64,000 bases of DNA from contig NZ_CP025804.1 in NCBI RefSeq assembly GCF_003352085.1, positions 1,550,001 through 1,614,000 on the forward strand. The letters run 5' to 3'. Position 1 is the stretch's first letter; each line of letters begins with the position of its first letter. The translations under genes were made by a program, and so were the position numbers. The stretch is from Sulfitobacter sp. SK012 (lineage in GTDB: Bacteria > Pseudomonadota > Alphaproteobacteria > Rhodobacterales > Rhodobacteraceae). Below the pieces are notes generated by a model. The model was given only the letters and a program-made list of their open reading frames with translations. It had not been told where the DNA came from and searched no databases. Shown piece after piece: positions 10,203 to 18,174 of this stretch.

Positions 10203-11246
10203 ATGAAGATGAATAAATTGGGCCGCAGTGACATTGCGGTGTCAGATCTGTGCCTGGGGTCGATGACCTGGGGAACGCAGAACACCGCCGAAGAAGGTTT
10301 TGAGCAGATTGATATGGCTTTGGCTGCAGGTATCAATTTTATCGACACGGCAGAGATGTACCCGGTCAATCCGATTGGCGCAGAGACCCTTGGTCGAACC
10401 GAGGAAATCATCGGTCAGTGGTTCGCGCGGTCGGGCCGGCGTTCGGATGTGGTGCTGGCCACCAAACACTCAGGTGAAGGAATGGCGCACGCAAGAGGTG
10501 GCGCGCCTATCGGGGCCGGAACAATCGGCCTGGCGATTGAAGATTCGCTGAAGCGGTTGGGGACGGATCACATAGATCTTTACCAGTTTCATTGGCCAAA
10601 CAGGGGCAGTTACATGTTCCGCAAGAATTGGAGTTTTGACCCCTCTGGCCAAGATGGGCCGGCGACCATCGCGCATATGGAAGAGGCGCTTGAGGCTTTG
10701 CAGGCGCAGGTTGCACGCGGCACGATCAGAGCCTTTGGGTTAAGCAACGAGAGCGCTTGGGGGCTGACCAAATGGGTCGATGTCGCAGAGCGGGTTGGCG
10801 GACCACGCGCAGTTAGCGTGCAGAATGAATATTCGTTGATGTGTCGTTTGGCTGATACGGATCTGGCCGAAACTTGCATTAATGAGGACATCGACCTGCT
10901 GTCGTTCTCGCCGCTTGCGACGGGGCTTTTGACGGGTAAGTATCAAGATGGTGCGATCCCCGAAGGCTCGCGCATGTCGCTCAGCCCAGATTTGGGCGGG
11001 CGGAAGACACAGAACGCTTTTGCGGCGGCCGGTGCTTATTTGGCGCTTGCGCAACAACATGATTTGGACCCGGTTCATATGGCGCTGGCTTGGGCGCGGC
11101 AGCGTCCCTTTATGGGCTCCGTGATCTTTGGTGCGACAAGTTTGGCGCAGCTTGAGCGGGCTTTGGGGGCTGCTGATGTGACGCTTGATAAGGCTTTGCT
11201 GGATGAAATCGACACGGTGCACCGCGCCCACCCGATGCCCTACTGA
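10203..11246 (+). CDS. Aldo/keto reductase, Tas-like
   Basis: A 347-residue NADPH-dependent oxidoreductase of the aldo/keto reductase superfamily (TIM barrel), close in length and motifs to the Tas/YajO-type subgroup. The catalytic tetrad is visible: Asp and Tyr in FIDTAEMYPVN, Lys in VVLATKHSGE and His in DLYQFHWPN. The cofactor end is VIFGATSLAQLERAL. I start at the ATG at 10203, which has a ggag site about eight bases upstream and gives the family's usual MKMNKLGRS beginning; a longer frame from 10140 would overlap the promoter region of the divergent MFS gene. The physiological substrate is unknown. A CtrA-type site follows the gene. Confidence 0.9.
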   Translation: MKMNKLGRSDIAVSDLCLGSMTWGTQNTAEEGFEQIDMALAAGINFIDTAEMYPVNPIGAETLGRTEEIIGQWFARSGRRSDVVLATKHSGEGMAHARGGAPIGAGTIGLAIEDSLKRLGTDHIDLYQFHWPNRGSYMFRKNWSFDPSGQDGPATIAHMEEALEALQAQVARGTIRAFGLSNESAWGLTKWVDVAERVGGPRAVSVQNEYSLMCRLADTDLAETCINEDIDLLSFSPLATGLLTGKYQDGAIPEGSRMSLSPDLGGRKTQNAFAAAGAYLALAQQHDLDPVHMALAWARQRPFMGSVIFGATSLAQLERALGAADVTLDKALLDEIDTVHRAHPMPY

Positions 11247-11264
11247 GTAGGTTTCCTGCATTGG

Positions 11265-11279
11265 TTAACGAAAAGTTAA
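11265..11279. promoter_or_regulatory. CtrA-type site TTAA-N7-TTAA
   Basis: Two perfect TTAA half-sites (11265-11268 and 11276-11279) are separated by exactly seven bases (cgaaaag). This is the full alphaproteobacterial CtrA consensus. It lies about 100 bases before the BKACE start at 11379, in the only promoter region available for the carnitine operon. It is palindromic, so the strand is not informative. Confidence 0.45.
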
Positions 11280-11378
11280 TGTCAGGCTAGAGTACCTGAC
11301 GAACACACAACCGAGGCGCATTTCCTATTGTGCGCTGCAAAAAAACATCATGCTGCGCGCAGTAAAAGGGAGATCCAC

Positions 11379-12290
11379 ATGCCACTTTCAATGAACCAAG
11401 AGGTGTTTATCACCTGTGCCGTTACCGGGTCGGGGGCCACGCAAGACCGTAGTCACCATGTGCCGCGTAGCCCTGCACAAATCGCCGAAAGTGCGATCGC
11501 CGCGGCCAAGGCAGGGGCGGCGGTGGTGCATTGCCATGTGCGTGATCCCGAGACAGGCCAACCTAGTCGCGATTTGCGCATGTTTCGTGAAGTCACCGAG
11601 CGGATACGTGACAGTGATACCGACGTTGTCCTAAACCTAACGGCCGGGATGGGGGGCGACATCGTTTTTGGCGGTGTGGAGAATCCTATGCAGTTGAGTC
11701 AGGCTGGCACGGACATGGCGGGGGCCTCGGAACGGGTCGCGCATGTCGCAGAGTGTTTGCCGGAGATTTGCACGCTTGATTGCGGCACGATGAACTTTGC
11801 CGAAGCTGATTATGTGATGACCAACACGCCCGGTATGCTGGTCGCGATGGGGCAGATGATGACCGAACTGGGGGTGAAGCCCGAGATCGAGGCCTTTGAT
11901 ACGGGTCATTTATGGTATGCAAAACAGCTGGTTAAAGATGGTGTATTAGATAGCCCCGCTTTGGTGCAGCTGTGCATGGGGGTGCCATGGGGCGCGCCCG
12001 ATGACCTCAACACGTTTATGGCGATGGTCAATAATGTGCCGGATGATTGGACGTTTTCGGCCTTTGGGCTGGGTCGCAGTCAGATGGCTTATGTGGCCGC
12101 AAGTGTTCTGGCGGGCGGCAATGTACGCGTCGGGTTGGAGGATAATCTGTGGCTTGGCAAAGGGCAGTTGGCGGAGAACTGGCAGCTGGTCGAGCGCGCT
12201 GGCACCATCGTTGAGAACATGGGCGCGCGGGTTATTGGACCTGCCGAAGTGCGCGAGAAACTGGGGCTCACCAAAAGAGCGCCGCGATGA
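11379..12290 (+). CDS. 3-keto acid cleavage enzyme (BKACE, DUF849), probably dehydrocarnitine-specific
   Basis: A 303-residue TIM-barrel metalloenzyme of the beta-keto acid cleavage enzyme family. These enzymes transfer a fragment of a beta-keto acid to acetyl-CoA. The metal-binding HCHVRDP motif (about residue 48) and the TAGMG loop are visible. Because the same operon encodes a carnitine dehydrogenase/thioesterase fusion, the likely reaction is 3-dehydrocarnitine plus acetyl-CoA giving betainyl-CoA plus acetoacetate. Family membership is seen; substrate is inferred from context. The ATG at 11379 has a strong aagggag site; a GTG-type start further upstream at 11328 lacks one. Its stop overlaps the next start as ATGA. 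Confidence 0.88.
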   Translation: MPLSMNQEVFITCAVTGSGATQDRSHHVPRSPAQIAESAIAAAKAGAAVVHCHVRDPETGQPSRDLRMFREVTERIRDSDTDVVLNLTAGMGGDIVFGGVENPMQLSQAGTDMAGASERVAHVAECLPEICTLDCGTMNFAEADYVMTNTPGMLVAMGQMMTELGVKPEIEAFDTGHLWYAKQLVKDGVLDSPALVQLCMGVPWGAPDDLNTFMAMVNNVPDDWTFSAFGLGRSQMAYVAASVLAGGNVRVGLEDNLWLGKGQLAENWQLVERAGTIVENMGARVIGPAEVREKLGLTKRAPR

Positions 12291-12889
12291 GCAAAGCCGC
12301 CAAAACCGGTGTGCACAACGCGTACACCACCGGTGCACCGAGTGTGCACCGACGCAGTGCATCTTTCGGGCTATTGGCGCTTTTGGGATTGGCGGCATGT
12401 AATGCGCCGCTGAGCCCGCTGCCGACTGCTCCGGGGATGTACAGAGACGCAGCCGCGCTCATCGGGGCGACGACGCGGTTTAATGCTGACCAATTTGCGG
12501 GAGACTGGCAGGTGCGCGCGTCCTATCCCGAAGAAGCGGGGCTGCATACGGTGGCTTTCAAGGTGACCGAAACCGGAGCAGAGGTTACCGCGGTGTCGGA
12601 AATCTGTGCGGGGTCCGGCGTTTGCACACGTGACAGCAAGCGCTTTGCAGCAAGTGAGACCGGGCAGGGGCGATATCAGTTGCGCAGCGCAGGCGGGCAG
12701 AGCAATCGCGAGATGTGGGTTTTGTGGGTCGACGAAGGATTTCGGACGGCAGTTGTCGGAAACCCGGCAGGCAGCTTTGCGTGGATCCTTGATCGCAATG
12801 CGACAGGTGGCGGCGACCGGATTGTTGCGGCGCGCGAAATTCTTGATTTCAACGGCTATGACGTAAGCCAACTGAGGACGCGGAAATGA
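12287..12889 (+). CDS. Lipocalin-family outer-membrane lipoprotein
   Basis: A 200-residue Blc-type lipocalin. The lipobox LGLAAC places the modified Cys at about residue 38, so the mature protein should be anchored in the outer membrane. The lipocalin start signature is FAGDWQVRASYPE (glycine-x-tryptophan motif), and the C-terminal strand AVVGNPAGSFAWILDR matches the late strand of bacterial lipocalins. The N-terminus from ATG 12287 is unusually long before the hydrophobic core; the GTG at 12344 would give a more usual signal peptide (HRRSASFGLLALLGL). The ATG overlaps the BKACE stop, and the gene's own end overlaps the dehydrogenase start, so all three are translated as one operon. Lipid, acyl-carnitine or betaine-lipid handling is possible. 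Confidence 0.82.
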   Translation: MSKAAKTGVHNAYTTGAPSVHRRSASFGLLALLGLAACNAPLSPLPTAPGMYRDAAALIGATTRFNADQFAGDWQVRASYPEEAGLHTVAFKVTETGAEVTAVSEICAGSGVCTRDSKRFAASETGQGRYQLRSAGGQSNREMWVLWVDEGFRTAVVGNPAGSFAWILDRNATGGGDRIVAAREILDFNGYDVSQLRTRK

Positions 12890-14358
12890 CTAAAACAGCG
12901 GCGATTATTGGCGGGGGTGTGATCGGGGGCGGCTGGGCTGCGCGGTTTGCTCTGAATGGCTGGAATGTGTCCATATTTGATCCCGATCCGGAAGCAGAAC
13001 GCAAAGTGGCCGAAGTCATGGCCAACGCGCGGCGCTCCTTGCCGGGACTGACAGATGTGGCGTTGCCCGATGAAGGCAAAATCAGCTTTTACGACAGTAT
13101 TCAGGAGGCCGTTCAAGGCGCGTCCTGGATCCAAGAAAGCGTGCCAGAGCGGTTGGAAATTAAACATGCCACGCTGGGCGCGGTTCAGCAGGCATGCGAT
13201 CCGGGAGCTGTGATCGGGTCTTCTACTTCCGGGTTTAAGCCATCGCAATTGCAAGAAGGGGCTGCACGGCCCGGCCAGATCATGGTCGCGCATCCGTTTA
13301 ACCCGGTTTACCTATTGCCTTTGGTTGAGCTGGTGCCGGGGGATGCAGGCGACGCGGCGTTGATTGAAACGGCCAAGGAGACGCTGAACTCTTTGGGGAT
13401 GTATCCCCTTCATCTTAAAAAGGAAATCGACGCGCATGTGGCGGATCGCTTCCTCGAGGCGGTCTGGCGCGAGGCGTTGTGGTTGGTCAAAGACGGCATC
13501 GCAACCACAGAAGAAATCGACAATGCGATCCGCTATGGCTTTGGTATCCGCTGGGCGCAGATGGGGCTGTTTGAGACCTACCGCGTGGCGGGCGGCGAAG
13601 CGGGGATGAAGCACTTTATGGCGCAGTTCGGTCCAGCGCTGAAATGGCCCTGGACCAAGCTGATGGATGTGCCCGAATTTGATGACGCGCTGGTTGATTT
13701 GATCGCTGGACAGTCGGATGCGCAATCGGGGCATCATTCCATCCGCGAACTTGAGCGGATCAGGGATAACAATCTGGTGACGATGTTGCGGGGCCTCAAG
13801 ACGCAAGACTGGGGCGCGGGCGCGCTGATAAATGCGCAAGAAGCGGCGATGAAAGAGGGAACCGTTATGGCCGCGCGGGCCGATGCGCTGGACGCTGATG
13901 CGCCAGTGCTGACGGCGCGGCGGACGGTGCCATTGGATTGGACGGATTATAACGGGCATATGACGGAAGCGCGCTATTTGCATGCGTTCGCGGATGCCAC
14001 CGACCGGTTCATGGAGATTATCGGGTGTGACGCGGCATATATATCGGCGGGGGGGAGCTATTTCACCGCTGAGACGCATATCCGGCATCTTGACGAAGTC
14101 CACGCAGGTACGGTGATTGAGATTACAACGCGGGTGATCGCAGGTGCGGGCAGCAAGATGCATCTGTGGCACGAGATGCGGGCAGGTGACCGGATGCTGG
14201 CAACGGCGGAGCACTTCTTGCTGCATGTGTCCCTCGAGACGCGCAAGCCGTCACCGCCATCGGCAGAAATTGAAGCGGCATTGGTGCGCTTTGCAGCTGG
14301 GCACACGGAATTGCCGATGCCAGTCGGCGTAGGGCGTTGGGTTGGGGCACCTCGGTAA
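12886..14358 (+). CDS. Carnitine 3-dehydrogenase fused to betainyl-CoA thioesterase
   Basis: A 490-residue fusion enzyme. Residues 1 to about 315 form a 3-hydroxyacyl-CoA-dehydrogenase-type carnitine dehydrogenase with the NAD loop GGGVIGGGWA and the HPFNPVYLLPLVE active-site segment, where the His is the family catalytic base. Residues about 335-480 form a hot-dog thioesterase with the VPLDWTDYNGHM signature, in which Asp and His are expected at the active site. With BKACE it would convert carnitine to dehydrocarnitine, then hydrolyse betainyl-CoA to glycine betaine. The fusion is known from alphaproteobacteria and supports the pathway assignment. It is the last gene of the three-gene operon, with a four-base overlap to the lipocalin. 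Confidence 0.92.
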   Translation: MTKTAAIIGGGVIGGGWAARFALNGWNVSIFDPDPEAERKVAEVMANARRSLPGLTDVALPDEGKISFYDSIQEAVQGASWIQESVPERLEIKHATLGAVQQACDPGAVIGSSTSGFKPSQLQEGAARPGQIMVAHPFNPVYLLPLVELVPGDAGDAALIETAKETLNSLGMYPLHLKKEIDAHVADRFLEAVWREALWLVKDGIATTEEIDNAIRYGFGIRWAQMGLFETYRVAGGEAGMKHFMAQFGPALKWPWTKLMDVPEFDDALVDLIAGQSDAQSGHHSIRELERIRDNNLVTMLRGLKTQDWGAGALINAQEAAMKEGTVMAARADALDADAPVLTARRTVPLDWTDYNGHMTEARYLHAFADATDRFMEIIGCDAAYISAGGSYFTAETHIRHLDEVHAGTVIEITTRVIAGAGSKMHLWHEMRAGDRMLATAEHFLLHVSLETRKPSPPSAEIEAALVRFAAGHTELPMPVGVGRWVGAPR

Positions 14359-14382
14359 GAACGGCGGCTCTAGATTAGCGTT

Positions 14383-15243
14383 TTACCGAATGAGTTGAGC
14401 AAGATCGGTAAGGTGGTCGGGGAGGTCGCGGGCTGCGATCGTGGCCTCGCGGATCAGGACGTCGAAGTCATTGGTGAACGTCTCAATCCGTTCCACGTCG
14501 TGGAATGTCATGTAGTGCCCCCCGGTGTAAAAGACGGCAAGCAGCGGCCCAAAGACCGTGACAGGTGCCGAATAGAGCCTGCGGGCGTCAAAGAGATAGA
14601 CCCGTAGGCGTGGGTAAAGCTGGCGGGTCAGATCAATAAGATGCGCGATTTGCGTGCGCCGGACATCGGCAGGCAACCCTTTGTAATAGCCGGTTCCGGC
14701 TGCAAAGCTTTGGGCTTCAAAGAGCGGCATGGCGATTTCATAATCCGAGCGTGCGGCGCGCATCCAATTGAGCCGGTCGCGCGATGCGTTGATGGCCTGC
14801 TGCGTTGTTCGACCCAGATGGGGGCCATATTCCCATGTCAGAAAGTCGTCGGTTTTGAGCATATCAGGCAAGCCCGCAGGGACGTGGCGGATTTTATAGC
14901 CCGCCGCCTCGCGGTGCCACGCAAAGATCTGTTCATCCACCAACGCGCGCGGGGCTTGGGAGAATGAGAGGCTCGCGGAGAGGAGCTGTGTCGCGGTTTC
15001 TGGTCGATCAGACAAGCTGAGAAGCCAATCCGACGAGATTCCAAGCGCCCCTGCACAGGCCCCAATCACGTGAGCACCAGGCAGGCGCGCACCATCATCC
15101 TTGAGCACCTGAGACAAGGTCGAGCGGTCACTGCCGATGCGGCGGGCGAGCTCACTTTGGGTCATGCCCGCGCTGGTCATGGCTTGGGTCAGGCGGGCGC
15201 GAAACTGAGATGCGCGGGTGAGTTTTGTTACTTTAATGGTCAT
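14383..15243 (-). CDS. XRE-family transcriptional regulator
   Basis: A regulator of about 286 residues. The N-terminal helix-turn-helix (MTQSELARRIGSDRSTLSQVL) is of the Cro/CI type, followed by a DWLLSLSD segment and a roughly 200-residue C-terminal domain of unknown ligand. It is convergent with the carnitine operon, which ends 24 bases away, and divergent from the desaturase. I prefer the ATG at 15243, which leaves the palindrome at 15247-15260 outside the coding region; an upstream ATG at 15282 would place the palindrome inside the gene. Neither start has a strong ribosome binding site. It probably senses carnitine, betaine or fatty-acid-related signals, but that is inference from position. 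Confidence 0.85.
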   Translation of the reverse strand: MTIKVTKLTRASQFRARLTQAMTSAGMTQSELARRIGSDRSTLSQVLKDDGARLPGAHVIGACAGALGISSDWLLSLSDRPETATQLLSASLSFSQAPRALVDEQIFAWHREAAGYKIRHVPAGLPDMLKTDDFLTWEYGPHLGRTTQQAINASRDRLNWMRAARSDYEIAMPLFEAQSFAAGTGYYKGLPADVRRTQIAHLIDLTRQLYPRLRVYLFDARRLYSAPVTVFGPLLAVFYTGGHYMTFHDVERIETFTNDFDVLIREATIAARDLPDHLTDLAQLIR

Positions 15244-15246
15244 TTG

Positions 15247-15260
15247 GTGATAATTATCAC
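15247..15260. promoter_or_regulatory. Perfect 14-base palindrome, candidate operator
   Basis: GTGATAATTATCAC reads identically on both strands. It lies between the XRE regulator (minus strand) and the desaturase (plus strand), immediately before the regulator's preferred start, as expected for an autoregulatory operator. It could also control the desaturase, whose start is 90 bases further on. Confidence 0.55.
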
Positions 15261-15350
15261 AGATATGGGGTTTTGGTAACATCTATCTGAATATCCCACA
15301 GCAGGGCAGCTGAAGTACAAGGAGCTAGATCGAAAGGACTACACACCCAA

Positions 15351-16298
15351 ATGCCACTTGAGACCAGCCTGCCGCACGACGCTGCTTTGCAACAGCAGAC
15401 ATTTTGGCGGAAGGTTGTGGGGATGTGCGACTGGCCGACCTTGGCCTTGTTTTTCGGCACCGCCACCGTCTGGGCTATGGCGCTGATGTTGCCGGCGGGG
15501 TGGGGGCTTTTGGCAGTTGTCGGGCTGGTGCTGGCATTGACGCTACACAGTTCACTTAGCCATGAAATATTGCATGGGCATCCGTTTCGCAGTGCAAGGG
15601 CTGGAACGGCGTTGGGCTTGTTCCAGCCGGGATTGCTCGTGCCTTATCTGCGGTTCAAGAGACTGCATTTGGCGCATCACCGGGACGCAAATTTGACGGA
15701 CCCCTATGATGATCCCGAAAGCAACTATCTGGACCCTGCGGTCTGGCATCGGTTGCCGTTTGTCTTGCAAATGGTGCTGGGCTTTAACAACACATTGCTG
15801 GGGCGGATCGTCATTGGACCGCTGGTTGGCATGGTGTATTTTCTGATTGGCGAGGTCAGGCTGGCACGGGCAGGTGATCCGCATGTCATGCGCGATTGGC
15901 GGTGGCATCTGCCGGGTGTGGTGCTGAGCTTGTGGCTGGTCAGCTTGTCGGTTTTGCCGCTTTGGGCGTATCTTGTCGCCTGTTATGGCGCGCTGTCGGT
16001 TCTGAAAATTCGAACCTTTATGGAACACCGCGCGCATGAGCACGCCGCGGGCCGTACCGTCATTATCGAAGATCGTGGCTTGCTGGCATTTTTGTTTCTT
16101 AATAATAATTTGCACGTCGTTCATCACATGCATCCGGACGTGTCATGGTACCGTTTGCCAGCTCTTTATGCAGCGCGACGCGTGCGGTTTCGGGCGCGCA
16201 ATGACGGTTATATTTATGCTTCATACGCACAGCTTTTCCGCAGTTACTTCTTGCGTGCAAAGGACCCGGTCGCGCATCCGCTTTGGCGGGAAGACTAA
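15351..16298 (+). CDS. Membrane fatty-acid desaturase
   Basis: A 315-residue integral membrane di-iron desaturase/hydroxylase. The three histidine boxes that bind iron are present: HEILHGH, HLAHHR and HVVHH (in NNNLHVVHHMHP). About four membrane spans surround them. Electron donors are not in the window. The gene is divergent from the XRE regulator and shares with it the region containing the perfect palindrome. It is close to the carnitine operon, so lipid head-group or acyl-chain remodelling during carnitine or betaine use is possible, but the substrate cannot be told. A ribosome binding site (aaagga) stands before the ATG at rather long spacing. Confidence 0.88.
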   Translation: MPLETSLPHDAALQQQTFWRKVVGMCDWPTLALFFGTATVWAMALMLPAGWGLLAVVGLVLALTLHSSLSHEILHGHPFRSARAGTALGLFQPGLLVPYLRFKRLHLAHHRDANLTDPYDDPESNYLDPAVWHRLPFVLQMVLGFNNTLLGRIVIGPLVGMVYFLIGEVRLARAGDPHVMRDWRWHLPGVVLSLWLVSLSVLPLWAYLVACYGALSVLKIRTFMEHRAHEHAAGRTVIIEDRGLLAFLFLNNNLHVVHHMHPDVSWYRLPALYAARRVRFRARNDGYIYASYAQLFRSYFLRAKDPVAHPLWRED

Positions 16299-16346
16299 AT
16301 ATAAGCATTTTGTTGGGCCCTGATGGGGTAACGGTACGCTACGTGC

Positions 16347-17054
16347 TCAGCTCATTGAGTGGCCGCGCAGGCGCAAGAACAGGCTTTCCTCGTCGTTATT
16401 TTTGAAAAACGGAACGGAGGACGGAGGGGCCAGATCATGGGCGCGAGCCTGTATTTCGGCCAATGCAACTTCGGTAATGAAGGGCATATCAAAGGCCCGC
16501 GCGTCGGCAATTGGCACCCATTGCAAATGCGATAATTCGTCTGTGGCGGCTTTAAAATCATCGAGGTCGGTCGAAATGGCATCAGCATCGACCAAAAAGA
16601 AGCGCGCATCAAAGCGTCGGGGACGGCCGGGCGGTGTCAAAGCACGAAACACAAACTGTAAGGCAGAGGCATCGGGCACGTGGCCGGTGGCGGCATAGGT
16701 CGCCCAATCCGGGGGCGGCGCGGTTTGCCAAGAGCCGGATTGACCCAAGATCAAGCCGGTCTCCTCCCAGAGTTCGCGGATAGCAGCAATGGCAAGGGCG
16801 TGGGCCAGGGGCGCGTGCGCATCCTCGGTCAGCCGGGCAGCACAGATGGGATTTAGCGCGGTGGCAAGGGCGATGTCTGCATCCCCAGCATCCACCGCAC
16901 CGCCGGGAAAGACGAATTTGTTGGGCATGAACACGGCTTTCGCGCCGCGCTGGCCCATTAAGACTGAAGGCACCGTCATTCGGTCACGGATCACAATGAC
17001 GGTGGCTGCGTTGCGAATGGCTGATTTATCGATGGGTTTAGTGTCGGTGGTCAT
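16347..17054 (-). CDS. Nudix hydrolase
   Basis: A 235-residue pyrophosphohydrolase with a recognisable Nudix box: GAVDAGD upstream and RELWEETGL, containing the metal-binding Glu residues, at about residue 100. The protein is longer than simple MutT-like enzymes and resembles the NUDT19-type family, whose members cleave nucleotide or CoA derivatives. I chose the ATG at 17054 because a ggcggag site lies just before it; a TTG at 17069 is less likely. It is followed on the same strand, upstream, by the DUF983 gene with a 25-base gap, so the two probably form an operon. Confidence 0.88.
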   Translation of the reverse strand: MTTDTKPIDKSAIRNAATVIVIRDRMTVPSVLMGQRGAKAVFMPNKFVFPGGAVDAGDADIALATALNPICAARLTEDAHAPLAHALAIAAIRELWEETGLILGQSGSWQTAPPPDWATYAATGHVPDASALQFVFRALTPPGRPRRFDARFFLVDADAISTDLDDFKAATDELSHLQWVPIADARAFDMPFITEVALAEIQARAHDLAPPSSVPFFKNNDEESLFLRLRGHSMS

Positions 17055-17079
17055 GCCGTCTCCGCCCAAATACTGGCCT

Positions 17080-17496
17080 TTAAGTGCTGCGTGCGAAGCC
17101 GCCCATTTCCTTGGCCCATTGGAAGCCTATCAGGGCTCCCTTCATTCTAGGCAGAAGGTAAAGCGACAAGGCGACCGTGCCAACCGCGAAGATGGTAAAA
17201 AGGGTCAAGGGCTCTGGCCGCCATGTGACGAAGGCAAAATGCAGAGATGGTGCCATCAGGTGCCCGACCACCAAAATGGTCAGGTAGGCAGGGCCATCAT
17301 CGGCACGGTGGTGATGAAATTCCTCGCGGCAGACAGTGCAGTGATCGTTTACCTTAAGATACCCATGCAGCAGGGGGCCTGCGCCACAGTTGGGGCATTT
17401 GCGCCGCCATCCGCGCATCATTGCAGGCATGCGCAGACGTTCGTCTGGTTGGCTTTGGTCTAGATCTGAATTTGGGACTGTGGTGGGGGTTTGCAT
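17080..17496 (-). CDS. DUF983 zinc-ribbon membrane protein
   Basis: A 138-residue DUF983 protein. Two CxxC pairs (CPNCG and CTVC) form a probable zinc ribbon, followed by the family's DDGPAYLTILVVGH segment and two membrane spans, the second around LTLFTIFAVGTVALSLYLLP. Function is unknown; members often sit near cytochrome-oxidase assembly or Nudix genes. The ATG at 17496 is preceded by aagga at good spacing, and the longer frame reaching 17670 would include an untypical N-terminus, so I set it aside. Together with the Nudix gene it forms a likely two-gene operon. Confidence 0.85.
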   Translation of the reverse strand: MQTPTTVPNSDLDQSQPDERLRMPAMMRGWRRKCPNCGAGPLLHGYLKVNDHCTVCREEFHHHRADDGPAYLTILVVGHLMAPSLHFAFVTWRPEPLTLFTIFAVGTVALSLYLLPRMKGALIGFQWAKEMGGFARST

Positions 17497-17689
17497 CGCA
17501 GGTATCCTTCGCATTGTGCCTTCTGTGACGGAATTGGCGGCTAATTGGAAGGCGGCGAAATGTCTCGGGGTGCGGGGGTGGCAAAATTTCGAGAAACTAA
17601 TTGCGACGGAATTGAAGATGGGGTGCGTAGGACCTTGTGATCGCGCCGCACAAGGCGGCGGCGACGACACAAACGTCTAGGAGAAGAAG

Positions 17690-18133
17690 ATGTATAAAGA
17701 GGCAATTTTGACAGCCGCCATTCTGGTCGGTTTGGGCAGCACTGCAGCGGACGCTCGTGATGCAGGCAAGGGTCCCGCCTTTGAAACGCTTGACGTTGAT
17801 GGCAATGGTGAGCTGACGCAAGCGGAGCTGCAGGCTAAGGCCGCTGAGCGGTTTGCAAAAGCAGATACAGATGGCGACGGTTTCCTTGATAAGGCCGAAG
17901 TGACAGCAGCAGCGGATGAGCGACGTGCAGAGCGCGCAACGCGCAAATTTGATCGGATGGACGCCGATAATGACGGAAAACTGTCGCCCGAAGAGATGAA
18001 AGGCCGCCGTGATCCAGCAAAAATGTTTGCGCGGCTTGACGCGGATGGCAATGGAACGCTGAGTGCTGAAGAGTTTGAAAAGATGCGAAAGCATGGCAAG
18101 AAACGTCATGGCGACAAACGTCCTACTGAGTGA
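17690..18133 (+). CDS. Periplasmic EF-hand calcium-binding protein
   Basis: A 147-residue exported protein with a signal peptide (LTAAILVGLGSTAADA) and four EF-hand loops: DVDGNGELTQAE, DTDGDGFLDKAE, DADNDGKLSPEE and DADGNGTLSAEE. Each has Asp at loop positions 1, 3 and 5 or close equivalents and Glu at 12, so all four should bind calcium. The C-terminus is basic and rich in His and Lys. A strong aggagaagaag site precedes the ATG. The ECF sigma gene follows 42 bases downstream on the same strand, so the calcium-binding protein is likely part of the signalling set that follows. Confidence 0.9.
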   Translation: MYKEAILTAAILVGLGSTAADARDAGKGPAFETLDVDGNGELTQAELQAKAAERFAKADTDGDGFLDKAEVTAAADERRAERATRKFDRMDADNDGKLSPEEMKGRRDPAKMFARLDADGNGTLSAEEFEKMRKHGKKRHGDKRPTE

Positions 18134-18174
18134 GGCTTTATGGCGGCGAACGCCATGCTGATGAGGTGAATTAC

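Noticed and set aside
13312..14226. 304-codon minus-strand frame inside the carnitine dehydrogenase gene
   Set aside because: Antisense to a fusion enzyme with clear catalytic motifs; His/Arg-rich and without family features.
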